From an uncultured Clostridia bacterium (GTDB taxonomy: Bacteria; Bacillota; Clostridia; Oscillospirales; Oscillospiraceae): a stretch of 15,046 bases of DNA. The DNA lies in the NCBI GenBank assembly GCA_937907975.1, contig CALEQS010000130.1:1-15046 (forward strand), read 5' to 3'. The position numbers and the translations under genes were made by a program. Below the pieces are notes generated by a model. That model was given only the letters and a program-made list of their open reading frames with translations, made no database searches and had not been told where the DNA came from. Below, piece by piece: positions 6,431 through 13,289 of this stretch. Every line of letters begins with the position of its first letter. Within the stretch, counting starts at the first letter, position 1.

Positions 6431-7609
6431 TCAGTGCAGCTCGAGCAGCTTCTTTTTCAGCTCACCTTCGATCTTGCCCAGCTCGGCCTCGGCGGCAGCG
6501 CGCTTTTCGCGGCCCTCCTTCTGGATCTGCATGACCTCGTCCAGTGTGGCGATGAGCTGTTCATTGGTGTGCTGGAGCGTCTCAATGTCCACGATGCTGC
6601 GCTCGGCCTCTTTCGCCGTCTCAGTGGTGCCCATGCGGAGCATCTCTGCGTTCTGGCGCAGCAGGTCGTTGGTCATATTGGTGACCGCCGTCTGAGCGGC
6701 TGTGGCCTGACGGGAGTGCTCCAGACCCAGCGCCAGCACCATCTGGCTCTTCCACAGCGGGATAGTGTTCACCAGAGAGGTCTGGATCTTTTCGATCATC
6801 AGCGTGTCGTTGTTCTGGAGCAGGCGGGTCTGGGGGCCCATCTGGATGGAAATGACCCGGGTGAGCTCCAGATCGTGGATCTTCTTCTCAAAGCGGTTGC
6901 ACAGGTTGACCATGTCGTTGTAGGCCTGCGCATCCTCCTGCGCGCCGGAGGCCTCTGCCTTCTTGCGCAGTTCTTCCAGTTCGCTGGCGCGGATCTGGGC
7001 CAGACGCTTCTTGCCGGCCACGATATACATGGTCAGCTCCTTGCTGTACTGCTGGTTGAGGTCAAACATCTGATCCAGCATGGCCACATCCTTCATCAGG
7101 GTGACCTGGTGGCCCTCCAGCATTTCGGTGATCTTGTCCACATTGGCCTCGGCCTTGGCATACTGAGCCTTCATCTCCTCTAGCTTGCGCTTGCTGCGCT
7201 GGAAGAGACCGAAGCCCTTTTTCTCGGGCTGGCCGACCTGCTTGAGTTCCAGCACGAGGCTGCTCAGCGCATCGCCCACAGTGCCCAGGTCCTTGGTGCG
7301 CACGCTGCTCAGCGCGGACTCGGAGAACTGAGCGATGTTTTTCTGGGCGGCGGAGCCGTACTGCATGACCTGGGTGGAGTCAGTGATGTCGATCTTGGCG
7401 GCAAAGGCGTTCACAGCCCGGCGCTCATCTTCCGTGAGCATACTCTCGTCCACAACGACGGGATCGACGGCTTCGGCCTCGGCCGGAGCGGCGCTCTCGG
7501 GCTCCAGCGTCAGCGTGGGGACGGCAGGAGCGGCAGGGGCGCTCTGGGCGGCCGCGGCGGCGCCCTCTGGCTCCAGCGTCAGCTGAGGAATGTGTTCCTG
7601 TTCGTTCAT
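6431..7609 (-). CDS. telA: TelA-family toxic anion resistance protein
   Basis: Member of the TelA/KlaA family (392 residues, usual length about 360-400), first linked to tellurite resistance in plasmids but common on Firmicutes chromosomes as the partner of xpaC (xpaC-yaaN in Bacillus subtilis). It is predicted cytosolic and largely helical, with long coiled-coil stretches (about 170-250 and 340-390). The family core covers about residue 75 to the end; the run around QMGPQTRLLQ and the VNTIPLWKSQM segment near 290-300 are recognisable TelA sequence. The first 50 residues are Ala/Pro/Glu-rich and disordered, and hold LTLEPE twice (10-15 and 33-38). The start ATG at 7609 has GGAGG 6 nt upstream. 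It lies 36 bp after xpaC and almost certainly shares its promoter. The molecular function is not established; the resistance label is historical. Confidence 0.9.
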   Translation of the reverse strand: MNEQEHIPQLTLEPEGAAAAAQSAPAAPAVPTLTLEPESAAPAEAEAVDPVVVDESMLTEDERRAVNAFAAKIDITDSTQVMQYGSAAQKNIAQFSESALSSVRTKDLGTVGDALSSLVLELKQVGQPEKKGFGLFQRSKRKLEEMKAQYAKAEANVDKITEMLEGHQVTLMKDVAMLDQMFDLNQQYSKELTMYIVAGKKRLAQIRASELEELRKKAEASGAQEDAQAYNDMVNLCNRFEKKIHDLELTRVISIQMGPQTRLLQNNDTLMIEKIQTSLVNTIPLWKSQMVLALGLEHSRQATAAQTAVTNMTNDLLRQNAEMLRMGTTETAKEAERSIVDIETLQHTNEQLIATLDEVMQIQKEGREKRAAAEAELGKIEGELKKKLLELH

Positions 7610-7645
7610 AAGGTACCTCCGTATCTATATCTCTCACTGAGCCAG

Positions 7646-8347
7646 TCAATGACTGCCCATCTGATCGTCGGCCAGACCGTCGCCGGTCAGCAGGCTCTGC
7701 AATACTTTGATCTCCGCGTTGATGTCCATGACCTCGCCCTGGTAGAGAGCGTCCAGCTGGCGGTCAAAGGCGGAGACGATGGCGGCCATGACCTCACTGA
7801 TCCTGCCCTTGGCTCCGTCGATGTTGACGCCGGAGATGCCGGCCTCGTCCAGCCGGTCATAGGCGTTGAGCAACTTCAGGGTGGTGGGCAAATAGTAGTT
7901 GAGGAAGCGGCGGATCTGGTTTTTCTGATCCGGATGCGCCATCACATAGGCGAAGATCTTGCCGGTGGTGGCCTCGATGTGGTCGATCTGCCGGGACAGG
8001 GTGGGGTCCTCAATGCTGTCGTTCAGACGGCGCATCTCGCCCACGGCCCGGTCGCGGTCCTGGCGCAGGGCGGCGATCTCGGGGTCCACCGGCTCGGTCT
8101 TGGCCCTTGCCGGCTCTGGTTCGGCCTTTGGTTGGGCCTTCTGCTCCGGCTCAGGATCTGGTTTGGTGACGACAATGGTGCGGTCACGCCAGATCTGGCG
8201 GGCGATCAGAAATACCGCAGCCGAGATGGCCACGAGCACCGCGAAACCCAGCGGGCGGTGCACCCGGAAGAAAAAGCCGCCGATGAACCACACCACAGCG
8301 ATCAGATAGACCGGCACAACACTGCGCTGTTTTTTGAGTTTTTTCAT
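7646..8347 (-). CDS. xpaC: XpaC-family membrane protein (5-bromo-4-chloroindolyl phosphate hydrolysis family)
   Basis: A 233-residue membrane protein. Two adjacent hydrophobic helices (about 10-27 and 31-50) near a basic N terminus form a hairpin anchor. They are followed by a Pro/Glu/Lys-rich linker (about 60-85) and a helical cytosolic domain (about 90-220) that matches the XpaC family in composition and in its IRRFLNYYLPTTLKLL stretch. The name comes from a chromogenic hydrolysis phenotype in Bacillus; no catalytic residues can be pointed out here and enzyme activity is doubtful. Start choice: a GTG at 8356 extends the frame by three codons but overlaps the AGGAG at 8360-8356, so it cannot use it; ATG at 8347 is 8 nt from that site. 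It is the first gene after a consensus-like promoter and precedes telA by 36 bp, the conserved partner order. Confidence 0.87.
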   Translation of the reverse strand: MKKLKKQRSVVPVYLIAVVWFIGGFFFRVHRPLGFAVLVAISAAVFLIARQIWRDRTIVVTKPDPEPEQKAQPKAEPEPARAKTEPVDPEIAALRQDRDRAVGEMRRLNDSIEDPTLSRQIDHIEATTGKIFAYVMAHPDQKNQIRRFLNYYLPTTLKLLNAYDRLDEAGISGVNIDGAKGRISEVMAAIVSAFDRQLDALYQGEVMDINAEIKVLQSLLTGDGLADDQMGSH

Positions 8348-8355
8348 GTGCGTCA

Positions 8356-8360
8356 CTCCT
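8356..8360 (-). promoter_or_regulatory. Ribosome binding site that fixes the xpaC start
   Basis: AGGAG on the minus strand, 8 nt before ATG 8347. The alternative GTG at 8356 begins inside this site and is therefore unlikely as a start. Confidence 0.8.
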
Positions 8361-8386
8361 GATATTAAGTAAACCCAGTAATGAAT

Positions 8387-8415
8387 ATTCTACCGTTTTC
8401 ATAGGAGAGTGTCAA
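8387..8415 (-). promoter_or_regulatory. Sigma-A type promoter for xpaC-telA
   Basis: On the minus strand TTGACA (8415-8410), a 17-nt spacer and TAGAAT (8392-8387). This is a perfect -35 and a five-of-six -10 at ideal spacing. The expected start of transcription near 8380 gives a leader of about 33 nt, with the ribosome binding site close to its end. Confidence 0.85.
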
Positions 8416-8449
8416 GGAAAAGGAGGACGATTTCAGCACCTTCGCCGCA

Positions 8450-8478
8450 TTGACAATCCCCGGCAGATTGAGTAAAAT
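8450..8478 (+). promoter_or_regulatory. Sigma-A type promoter for ilvA
   Basis: TTGACA (8450-8455), a 17-nt spacer and TAAAAT (8473-8478): a perfect -35 and a five-of-six -10. Transcription would begin near 8485, about 50 nt before ATG 8534. No T-box, leader peptide or attenuator fits in so short a leader, so regulation is likely allosteric or at the promoter. It points away from the xpaC promoter, with 34 bp between the two -35 boxes. Confidence 0.85.
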
Positions 8479-8533
8479 AAACAGATGTATTTCCAATGAA
8501 TTTTGACTCATGAAAAGAGGCGTTTCAAGTTCT

Positions 8534-9754
8534 ATGATGACCCTTGACAGCTTTAAATCCGCCCGGAGCGTGCTCTCCGGCGTCATTAACGAGACCAACC
8601 TGATCTATTCCCCTGCATTTTCCGCTTCCTGTGGCAACAATGTTTACCTGAAACCGGAAAATATGCAGGTGACCGGTGCCTATAAGATCCGTGGTGCCTA
8701 TTTTAAGATCAGCACCCTTTCCGAGGAGGAGAAGGCCCTTGGCCTGATCACCGCCTCCGCAGGCAACCACGCCCAGGGCGTGGCCTACGCCGCCCGCCAT
8801 GCGGGTGTCAGCGCCACGGTGGTCATGCCCACCACCACCCCCATGCTGAAGGTGAACAACACCAAGGGCTACGGCGCAAAGGTCATCCTCCACGGCTCCA
8901 CGTTTGACGACGCCGCCGCCAAGGCCATGGAACTGGCCGAGAGCGAGGGCATGACCTACATCCCGCCCTTCAACGATCTGACCGTGGCCACCGGCCAGGG
9001 CACCATCGCCTATGAGATCTTCCGCAATCTGCCCGATGTGGATGTCATTCTGGTGCCCATCGGCGGCGGCGGACTGGCCTCCGGCGTCAGCACGCTGGCC
9101 AAGCTGCTCAACCCCAATGTGAAGGTCATCGGCGTGGAGCCCACCGGCGCAGCCTCCGTGAAGGCCAGCCTGGAGGCGGGCCATGTGGTGACGCTGGAGA
9201 ACATCTCTACCATCGCCGACGGCGTGGCGGTAAAGACTCCCGGCGACCTGGTGTTTCCTTACATACAGCAGAACATCGACGAGATCCTCACCATTAACGA
9301 CGACGAGCTGGTGGACGCCTTCCTCGACATGGCAGAGAAGCACAAGATGATCGTTGAAAACGCCGGCCTGCTCACCATTGCCGCCCTGAACCATCTGGAC
9401 TGCAAGGATAAGAATGTGGTCAGCATCCTCTCCGGCGGCAATATGGACGTCATCACCATGTCCTCCCTCATCCAGCACGGCCTGATCAACCGGGGCCGTA
9501 TCTTCACCTTCTCCGTCCAGCTGCCCGACCGTCCCGGTGAGCTGCTGCGGGTGGCGGAGATCATCGCCCGGGAGAACGGCAACATCATCAAGCTGGATCA
9601 CAACCAGTTCATCAACATCAACCGCCAGAGCGGCGTGGAGCTGAAAGTGACGCTGGAGGCCTTCGGGCTTGACCACAAGCAGCGCATTCTGGAGGCCATG
9701 AAAGAGGCAGGCTACGATGCCCATGAGGTGCGCACCGCCGACTTCTACGACTGA
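8534..9754 (+). CDS. ilvA: Threonine ammonia-lyase with one C-terminal ACT domain
   Basis: PLP enzyme that deaminates L-threonine to 2-oxobutanoate and ammonia, the first step to isoleucine or a catabolic route. From ATG 8534 it has 406 residues: a fold type II PLP core (about 1-315) and one ACT domain (about 323-398). Visible sites are the PLP lysine in TGAYKIRGA (Lys51), the Asn loop SAGNHAQG, the phosphate-binding GGGGLAS (177-183) and SGGN (300-303). The length matches the medium form with one regulatory domain, between TdcB (about 330) and E. coli IlvA (514, two domains). Start: ATG at 8510 is in frame but has no upstream ribosome binding site. ATG at 8534 or 8537 follows AGAGG (8516-8520) at 13-16 nt, slightly long; similarity begins near residue 11 of the long form. 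No ilv or leu genes are near, so biosynthetic or catabolic use is open. Confidence 0.93.
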   Translation: MMTLDSFKSARSVLSGVINETNLIYSPAFSASCGNNVYLKPENMQVTGAYKIRGAYFKISTLSEEEKALGLITASAGNHAQGVAYAARHAGVSATVVMPTTTPMLKVNNTKGYGAKVILHGSTFDDAAAKAMELAESEGMTYIPPFNDLTVATGQGTIAYEIFRNLPDVDVILVPIGGGGLASGVSTLAKLLNPNVKVIGVEPTGAASVKASLEAGHVVTLENISTIADGVAVKTPGDLVFPYIQQNIDEILTINDDELVDAFLDMAEKHKMIVENAGLLTIAALNHLDCKDKNVVSILSGGNMDVITMSSLIQHGLINRGRIFTFSVQLPDRPGELLRVAEIIARENGNIIKLDHNQFININRQSGVELKVTLEAFGLDHKQRILEAMKEAGYDAHEVRTADFYD

Positions 9755-10023
9755 TCGAAATGGATATTCTTCTGCGGAAGAGAGCTCCGAACTGGAACTC
9801 CCTTCCGCAGATTATCGTCAGCGGCGGCCATGCGCCATGGCCCGGGCCGGGTCTCGGGATACGGGAGGCGGGCGTCCGGCGCATGGCCGGGACGCGAAAG
9901 CGCGCCCGGCCCGCAGCACATCCTATGCCCGCCGTGTTCTGCCTGCTACACCGATATAGTATCACCGATATTCTGCGAAATGTTGACCGCAGCATGAAAA
10001 TCAGATGAAAAGAGAGGCTTGCT
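9755..10023. other. Non-coding, strongly structured ilvA-rpe gap
   Basis: No convincing gene lies here. An 82-codon open frame at 9760-10008 has no good ribosome binding site and a composition that looks like read-through non-coding sequence. Hairpin 1: 9772-9788 with 9794-9810, 17 positions with two mismatches, directly after ilvA, with no T run. Then a GC-rich block: CGGCCATGCGCC (9825-9836) pairs perfectly over 12 bp with 9878-9889, but its GGCCATG (9826-9832) can instead pair with CATGGCC (9836-9842). GGCCGGG (9885-9891) pairs with CCCGGCC (9905-9911), capped by a GAAA tetraloop at 9896-9899. The two folds exclude each other. It could be an orphan structured RNA, a leader of rpe, or a dispersed REP-like element. 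I match it to no known riboswitch or ncRNA class. Confidence 0.55.
9949..9971. repeat. Direct repeat CACCGATAT upstream of rpe
   Basis: CACCGATAT occurs at 9949-9957 and 9963-9971, 14 bp apart, flanking a TATAGT (9955-9960) that resembles a -10 box. No matching -35 is seen. It could be an operator at an rpe promoter; two copies of 9 bp could also arise by chance. Confidence 0.35.
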
Positions 10024-10668
10024 ATGATTAAAATCGCCCCTTCCATTCTGTCTGCTGATTTCACCCAGCTGGGCAGAAGTCTGGACAGTGTGAAAAATGC
10101 CGACCTGATTCACTTTGACGTGATGGATGGCGCATTCGTGCCCAATATCTCCTTCGGCCTTCCTGTGCTCAAGGCGTTGCGGGATTATACCGACGCCATG
10201 CTGGATGTGCACCTGATGATCGAGAAGCCGGAGCGCTATATCGACGACTTTGCCGCCGCCGGTGCGGACCTCATCTCCGTTCATCTGGAGGCGGACAGTC
10301 CCCGCGGCATCCGCCGGGCGCTGGACGCCATGGAAGCCGCCGGCGTGAAGAAGGCGGTGGCTCTGCGGCCCATCACCAGTCCCAACGCCATCCTGCCCTA
10401 TCTGGAGGAGCTGGATCTGGTGCTGGTCATGACGGTGGAGCCGGGCTTCGGCGGCCAGGCATTTATGGAGTCCCAGCTGGACACCATCCGTCAGGTGCGC
10501 GCACTCATTGACCGCTATAACCCCGCCTGCGATCTGGAGGTGGACGGCGGCATTAACAGCAGAACTGTCCGCAGCGCGGTGGAGGCCGGAGCCAATGTGC
10601 TGGTGGCCGGAAGCGCCGTATTCGGCGCGGCCGATCCCGCCGCCGCCATCGACGCCCTGCGCGTGTAA
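10024..10668 (+). CDS. rpe: Ribulose-phosphate 3-epimerase
   Basis: Interconverts ribulose-5-phosphate and xylulose-5-phosphate in the pentose phosphate pathway. The 214-residue TIM barrel is of normal length. Metal and catalytic residues are all visible: His30 and Asp32 in HFDVMDG, His63 in DVHLM, and Asp174 in EVDGGIN. The flexible loop EPGFGGQ (139-145) and the first-strand APSILSAD complete the family signature. ATG at 10024 has AGAGAGG 7 nt upstream. The gene follows the structured gap and precedes recR by 14 bp, with recR's ribosome binding site overlapping the rpe stop codon. Its product feeds transketolase, whose two genes lie just beyond recR on the opposite strand. Confidence 0.97.
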   Translation: MIKIAPSILSADFTQLGRSLDSVKNADLIHFDVMDGAFVPNISFGLPVLKALRDYTDAMLDVHLMIEKPERYIDDFAAAGADLISVHLEADSPRGIRRALDAMEAAGVKKAVALRPITSPNAILPYLEELDLVLVMTVEPGFGGQAFMESQLDTIRQVRALIDRYNPACDLEVDGGINSRTVRSAVEAGANVLVAGSAVFGAADPAAAIDALRV

Positions 10669-10682
10669 GGAGTTTTTCATCT

Positions 10683-11288
10683 ATGCAGTATTTACCCCCC
10701 GCCATGGAGAAACTGGTGGAACAGTTCGCCCGCCTGCCCGGTATCGGAGCCAAGAGTGCCCAGCGGCTGGCCTTCTATGTGCTGGGTCTGCCCCGGGATC
10801 AGGCCGCCGAGTTTTCCCAGGCCATTCTGGATGCGAAGGATCGGGTGCACACCTGCCCCATCTGCCAGAATCTGACTGAGGGCGACGGTCCATGCGCCAT
10901 CTGTTCCAGCTACAAGCGGGAGAAGGACACCATCTGCGTGGTGGCAGAGCCCAAGGACGTCATTGCCATGGAGCGCACCGGTGAGTATAACGGATTGTAC
11001 CATGTCCTGCACGGCGTGATCTCTCCCATGAACCGGGTGGGTCCGGACGACCTGCGCATCAAAGAACTGGTGGAGCGGGTGGCCCAGGGCGGTGTGCAGG
11101 AGGTCATTATGGCCACCAACCCGGACACGGAGGGCGAGGCCACGGCCATGTACCTCTCCCGGCTGCTGAAGCCCTTTGGCGTGAAGATCACCCGGCTGGC
11201 CTATGGCATTCCGGTGGGCAGCCACCTGGAGTATGCCGACAACGCCACGCTGATGCGGGCGCTGGAGGGCAGACGAGAGATATTGTAA
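10683..11288 (+). CDS. recR: Recombination mediator RecR
   Basis: Cytosolic DNA-binding protein that works with RecF and RecO to load RecA on gapped DNA. Domains in order over 201 residues: helix-hairpin-helix around LPGIGAKSA (18-26), a four-cysteine zinc finger (Cys58, Cys61, Cys71, Cys74), a TOPRIM domain (about 80-175) with NPDTEGE (146-152), and the C-terminal segment ending near the Walker-B-like region. Length and all motifs are standard. ATG at 10683 has AAGGAG (10667-10672) 10 nt upstream, overlapping the rpe stop, so the two are probably translated from one message. In many Firmicutes recR sits behind dnaX and a YbaB/EbfC gene; here it is paired with rpe instead. A terminator follows. 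Confidence 0.97.
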   Translation: MQYLPPAMEKLVEQFARLPGIGAKSAQRLAFYVLGLPRDQAAEFSQAILDAKDRVHTCPICQNLTEGDGPCAICSSYKREKDTICVVAEPKDVIAMERTGEYNGLYHVLHGVISPMNRVGPDDLRIKELVERVAQGGVQEVIMATNPDTEGEATAMYLSRLLKPFGVKITRLAYGIPVGSHLEYADNATLMRALEGRREIL

Positions 11289-11304
11289 CTTATAGCAGAA
11301 GTAA

Positions 11305-11346
11305 AACGCGCTCTGACACAGTTGTGCCAGAGCGCGTTCAAATTTT
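11305..11346 (+). terminator. Terminator after recR
   Basis: AACGCGCTCTG (11305-11315) pairs with CAGAGCGCGTT (11328-11338). The stem continues past one mismatch by three pairs (11317-11319 with 11324-11326) to an AGTT loop. TTTT at 11343-11346 is a short tail, four bases past the stem. Confidence 0.75.
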
Positions 11347-11408
11347 GATTATGCCGCTGTGGGCCATGCTGAGATCGCAAAATATAACGGTACCTTTTAA
11401 AAGTATAT

Positions 11409-11449
11409 AAAACAGCCCCAAAGGAGAACTTCAGACTCCTTTGGGGCTG
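11409..11449 (-). terminator. Terminator of the transketolase operon (probably bidirectional)
   Basis: A perfect 14-bp stem, 11413-11426 with 11436-11449, around a 9-nt loop. On the minus strand it is followed by TTTTATATAC; on the plus strand CATTTTATAG follows, so it may also back up recR termination. The tkt stop codon lies 15 bp away. Confidence 0.88.
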
Positions 11450-11463
11450 CATTTTATAGGATC

Positions 11464-12402
11464 TTACTTCACAAAGGCCTCGGTGACCTCAGTGATATGC
11501 TCTGCAGACAGACCGAACTGCTTCAGCAGGTCGGCGGCGGGGCCGGAGTGGCCGAACTCGTCGTTTACGCCGATGCGCTTGACGGGCACGGGGCACTTCT
11601 CTGCCACGCAGGAGCACACTGCCTCGCCCAGACCGCCGATGATGGAGTGCTCCTCCACGGTGACGATTCTGCCGCAGTCCTTGGCGGCGGCGAGCACCAG
11701 CTCCTCGTCCAGGGGCTTGATGGTGCACATATTGATGACCCGGGCGTGGATGCCCTTGGCCTCCAGTGCCTTGCCCGCCTCAATGGCCTCGTTGACCATC
11801 AAGCCGGTGGCGATGATGGCCACATCGGTGCCGTCCTGCAGCACTTCGCCCTTGCCGATCTCAAACTTGTAATCCTCGCTGTGGAACACGGGGCTGGCAA
11901 AGCGGGAGAAGCGCATATACACCGGGCCGACATACTTGGCGGCGGCGCGGACAACGGCCTTGGCCTCGATGTCGTCAGAGGGGCACATGACCACCATGCC
12001 GGGGATGGTGCGCATGACGGCGAAATCTTCGTTGCACTGGTGGCTGGCACCGTCCTCGCCCACGGAGATGCCGCCGTGAGTGGCGCCGATCTTCACGTTC
12101 AGATGGGGATAGCCCACAGTGTTGCGGATCTGCTCAAAGGCGCGTCCGGCGGCGAACATGGCGAAGGAGGAGGCAAAGGGCACAAAGCCCATGGTGCTCA
12201 GACCGGCGGCCACGCCGACCATATCCGCCTCGGCGATGCCGCAGTCAATGTGGCGCTCGGGGAATGCCTTCTTGAAAATGCCGGTTTTGGTGGCACCGGC
12301 CAGGTCGGCATCCAGCACGACCAGATTGGGCATCTCTTTGCCCAGCTCAGTCAGGGTATTGCCATAGCTTTCGCGGGTGGCGATCTTCTTCACGTCAGCC
12401 AT
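11464..12402 (-). CDS. Transketolase, C-terminal subunit
   Basis: Supplies the pyrimidine-binding and C-terminal domains of a split transketolase, which moves two-carbon units between sugar phosphates using thiamine diphosphate. The 312 residues include the proposed catalytic Glu58 in GIAEAD, the sequence DADLAGATKTG (31-41), and EDGASHQ (116-122), all typical of the transketolase pyrimidine-binding half. It resembles the C-terminal half of DXS too, but the DXS N-terminal half is absent and the neighbour is a transketolase N-terminal subunit. An open extension upstream to 12486 overlaps the partner gene; ATG 12402 is chosen because GGAGG lies 9 nt upstream and similarity begins there. Only one base separates it from the upstream stop codon, so translation is probably coupled, which would keep the two subunits in step. 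Confidence 0.95.
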   Translation of the reverse strand: MADVKKIATRESYGNTLTELGKEMPNLVVLDADLAGATKTGIFKKAFPERHIDCGIAEADMVGVAAGLSTMGFVPFASSFAMFAAGRAFEQIRNTVGYPHLNVKIGATHGGISVGEDGASHQCNEDFAVMRTIPGMVVMCPSDDIEAKAVVRAAAKYVGPVYMRFSRFASPVFHSEDYKFEIGKGEVLQDGTDVAIIATGLMVNEAIEAGKALEAKGIHARVINMCTIKPLDEELVLAAAKDCGRIVTVEEHSIIGGLGEAVCSCVAEKCPVPVKRIGVNDEFGHSGPAADLLKQFGLSAEHITEVTEAFVK

Positions 12403-12403
12403 C

Positions 12404-13249
12404 TTACTTCGCCTCCAGTTCTGCCAGGTGAGCGCGCAGCTCCGCCATGGCGGTCTCATACTGCTCCGTGTTGGGGGCGGTGCCATGCCAGCCGACCTGA
12501 TTCTCCATGAAGCTGACGCCCTTGCCCTTGACGGTCTTCATTACAATGGCGAAGGGCTTGCCCTTCACGCCCTTGGCCAGGGTGAAGGCGGCGTCGATCT
12601 GATCGAAGTCGTGGCCATTGATCTCCACGCACTCAAAGCCGAAGGCGCGCAGCTTCTCAGGGATGGGATAGGGGCTCATGACCTCACCCACGGGGCCGTC
12701 GATCTGCAGGCCGTTGTTGTCGATAATAACGACCAGGTTGTCCAGCTTGCGGTGGGCGGCGAACATCAGCGCCTCCCAGACCTGGCCTTCCTGGATCTCG
12801 CCGTCGCCCAGCAGGGTGTAGACCCGCTCGTTCGTGCCGCGCAGCTTGGCGCCCAGCGCCATGCCGCAGGCGGTGGAGATGCCCTGGCCCAGAGAGCCGG
12901 TGGACATATCAATGCCGGGAACGGTGTTCATGTTGGGGTGGCCCTGGAGTCGGCTGCCGATGTGGCGCAGTGTTTTCAGCTCCTCCACCGGGAAAAAGCC
13001 CTTCAGGGCGAGGGTGGCGTAAAGGCCGGGGGCGGTGTGGCCCTTGGAGAGGACGAACCGGTCGCGGCTGTCCATATGGGGATCCTCGGGGTTCACGTTC
13101 ATCTCTTTGAAATAGAGATAGGTGAACAGGTCGGAGGCCGACAGGCTTCCGCCGGGATGGCCGGACTTGGCGTTGTAAACGCCCTCGATCACACCCATGC
13201 GGACTTTGCAAGCGGTGATCTCAAGCTGCTTACGCTCTGCTTCTGTCAT
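12404..13249 (-). CDS. Transketolase, N-terminal subunit
   Basis: Carries the pyrophosphate-binding domain of the split transketolase. Over 281 residues the visible sites are His31 in SGHPGGS, His71 in GHTAPG, His104 in QGHP, GTGSL-like STGSLGQG (116-123), and the thiamine diphosphate/metal motif GDGEIQEG (148-155) running to DNN (177-179). All belong to transketolase. The frame is open upstream to 13555, but that part is the antisense of the neighbouring transporter end; ATG 13249 is chosen since AAAGGAG lies 10 nt upstream and a promoter sits at 13290-13318. Two-gene transketolases are common in Firmicutes and archaea. It is first in a two-gene operon and converges on rpe-recR. Confidence 0.95.
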   Translation of the reverse strand: MTEAERKQLEITACKVRMGVIEGVYNAKSGHPGGSLSASDLFTYLYFKEMNVNPEDPHMDSRDRFVLSKGHTAPGLYATLALKGFFPVEELKTLRHIGSRLQGHPNMNTVPGIDMSTGSLGQGISTACGMALGAKLRGTNERVYTLLGDGEIQEGQVWEALMFAAHRKLDNLVVIIDNNGLQIDGPVGEVMSPYPIPEKLRAFGFECVEINGHDFDQIDAAFTLAKGVKGKPFAIVMKTVKGKGVSFMENQVGWHGTAPNTEQYETAMAELRAHLAELEAK

Positions 13250-13289
13250 AGATTCCACGCTCCTTTTTAGTAGTGGTTCAGCACCTGAG

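Noticed and set aside
5338..6534. A 398-codon plus-strand frame opposite the TPM and telA genes, rich in Ala and Cys-Thr-Gly repeats
   Set aside because: The repetitive product is simply the reverse reading of the PRPGAG repeat and Gly-rich tail. It crosses a gene boundary and lacks a ribosome binding site.
8348..8356. GTG at 8356 as the xpaC start
   Set aside because: It overlaps the AGGAG site that is ideally placed for ATG 8347.
8525..9724. A 399-codon minus-strand frame opposite ilvA
   Set aside because: Same antisense artefact: His/Gly/Gln/Val-rich product, no domain, and ilvA is certain on the other strand.
9760..10008. Small 82-codon plus-strand open frame between ilvA and rpe
   Set aside because: It has no good ribosome binding site and runs through strong inverted repeats. 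The product has no recognisable fold or motif, and ends close to the rpe ribosome binding site by chance.
9983..10011. TTGACC with TGAAAA 17 nt later as an rpe promoter
   Set aside because: The -10 matches only three of six bases and transcription would start at or beyond the ribosome binding site.
12403..12486. Upstream extension of the C-terminal transketolase subunit
   Set aside because: The extension is out-of-frame sequence of the N-terminal subunit gene; ATG 12402 has its own ribosome binding site and begins the family similarity.
11464..13249. 1-deoxyxylulose-5-phosphate synthase or a pyruvate dehydrogenase E1 pair
   Set aside because: The two-gene split, the N-subunit motifs (SGHPGGS, GHTAPG, GDGEIQEG) and the lengths fit transketolase; DXS is a single longer chain.
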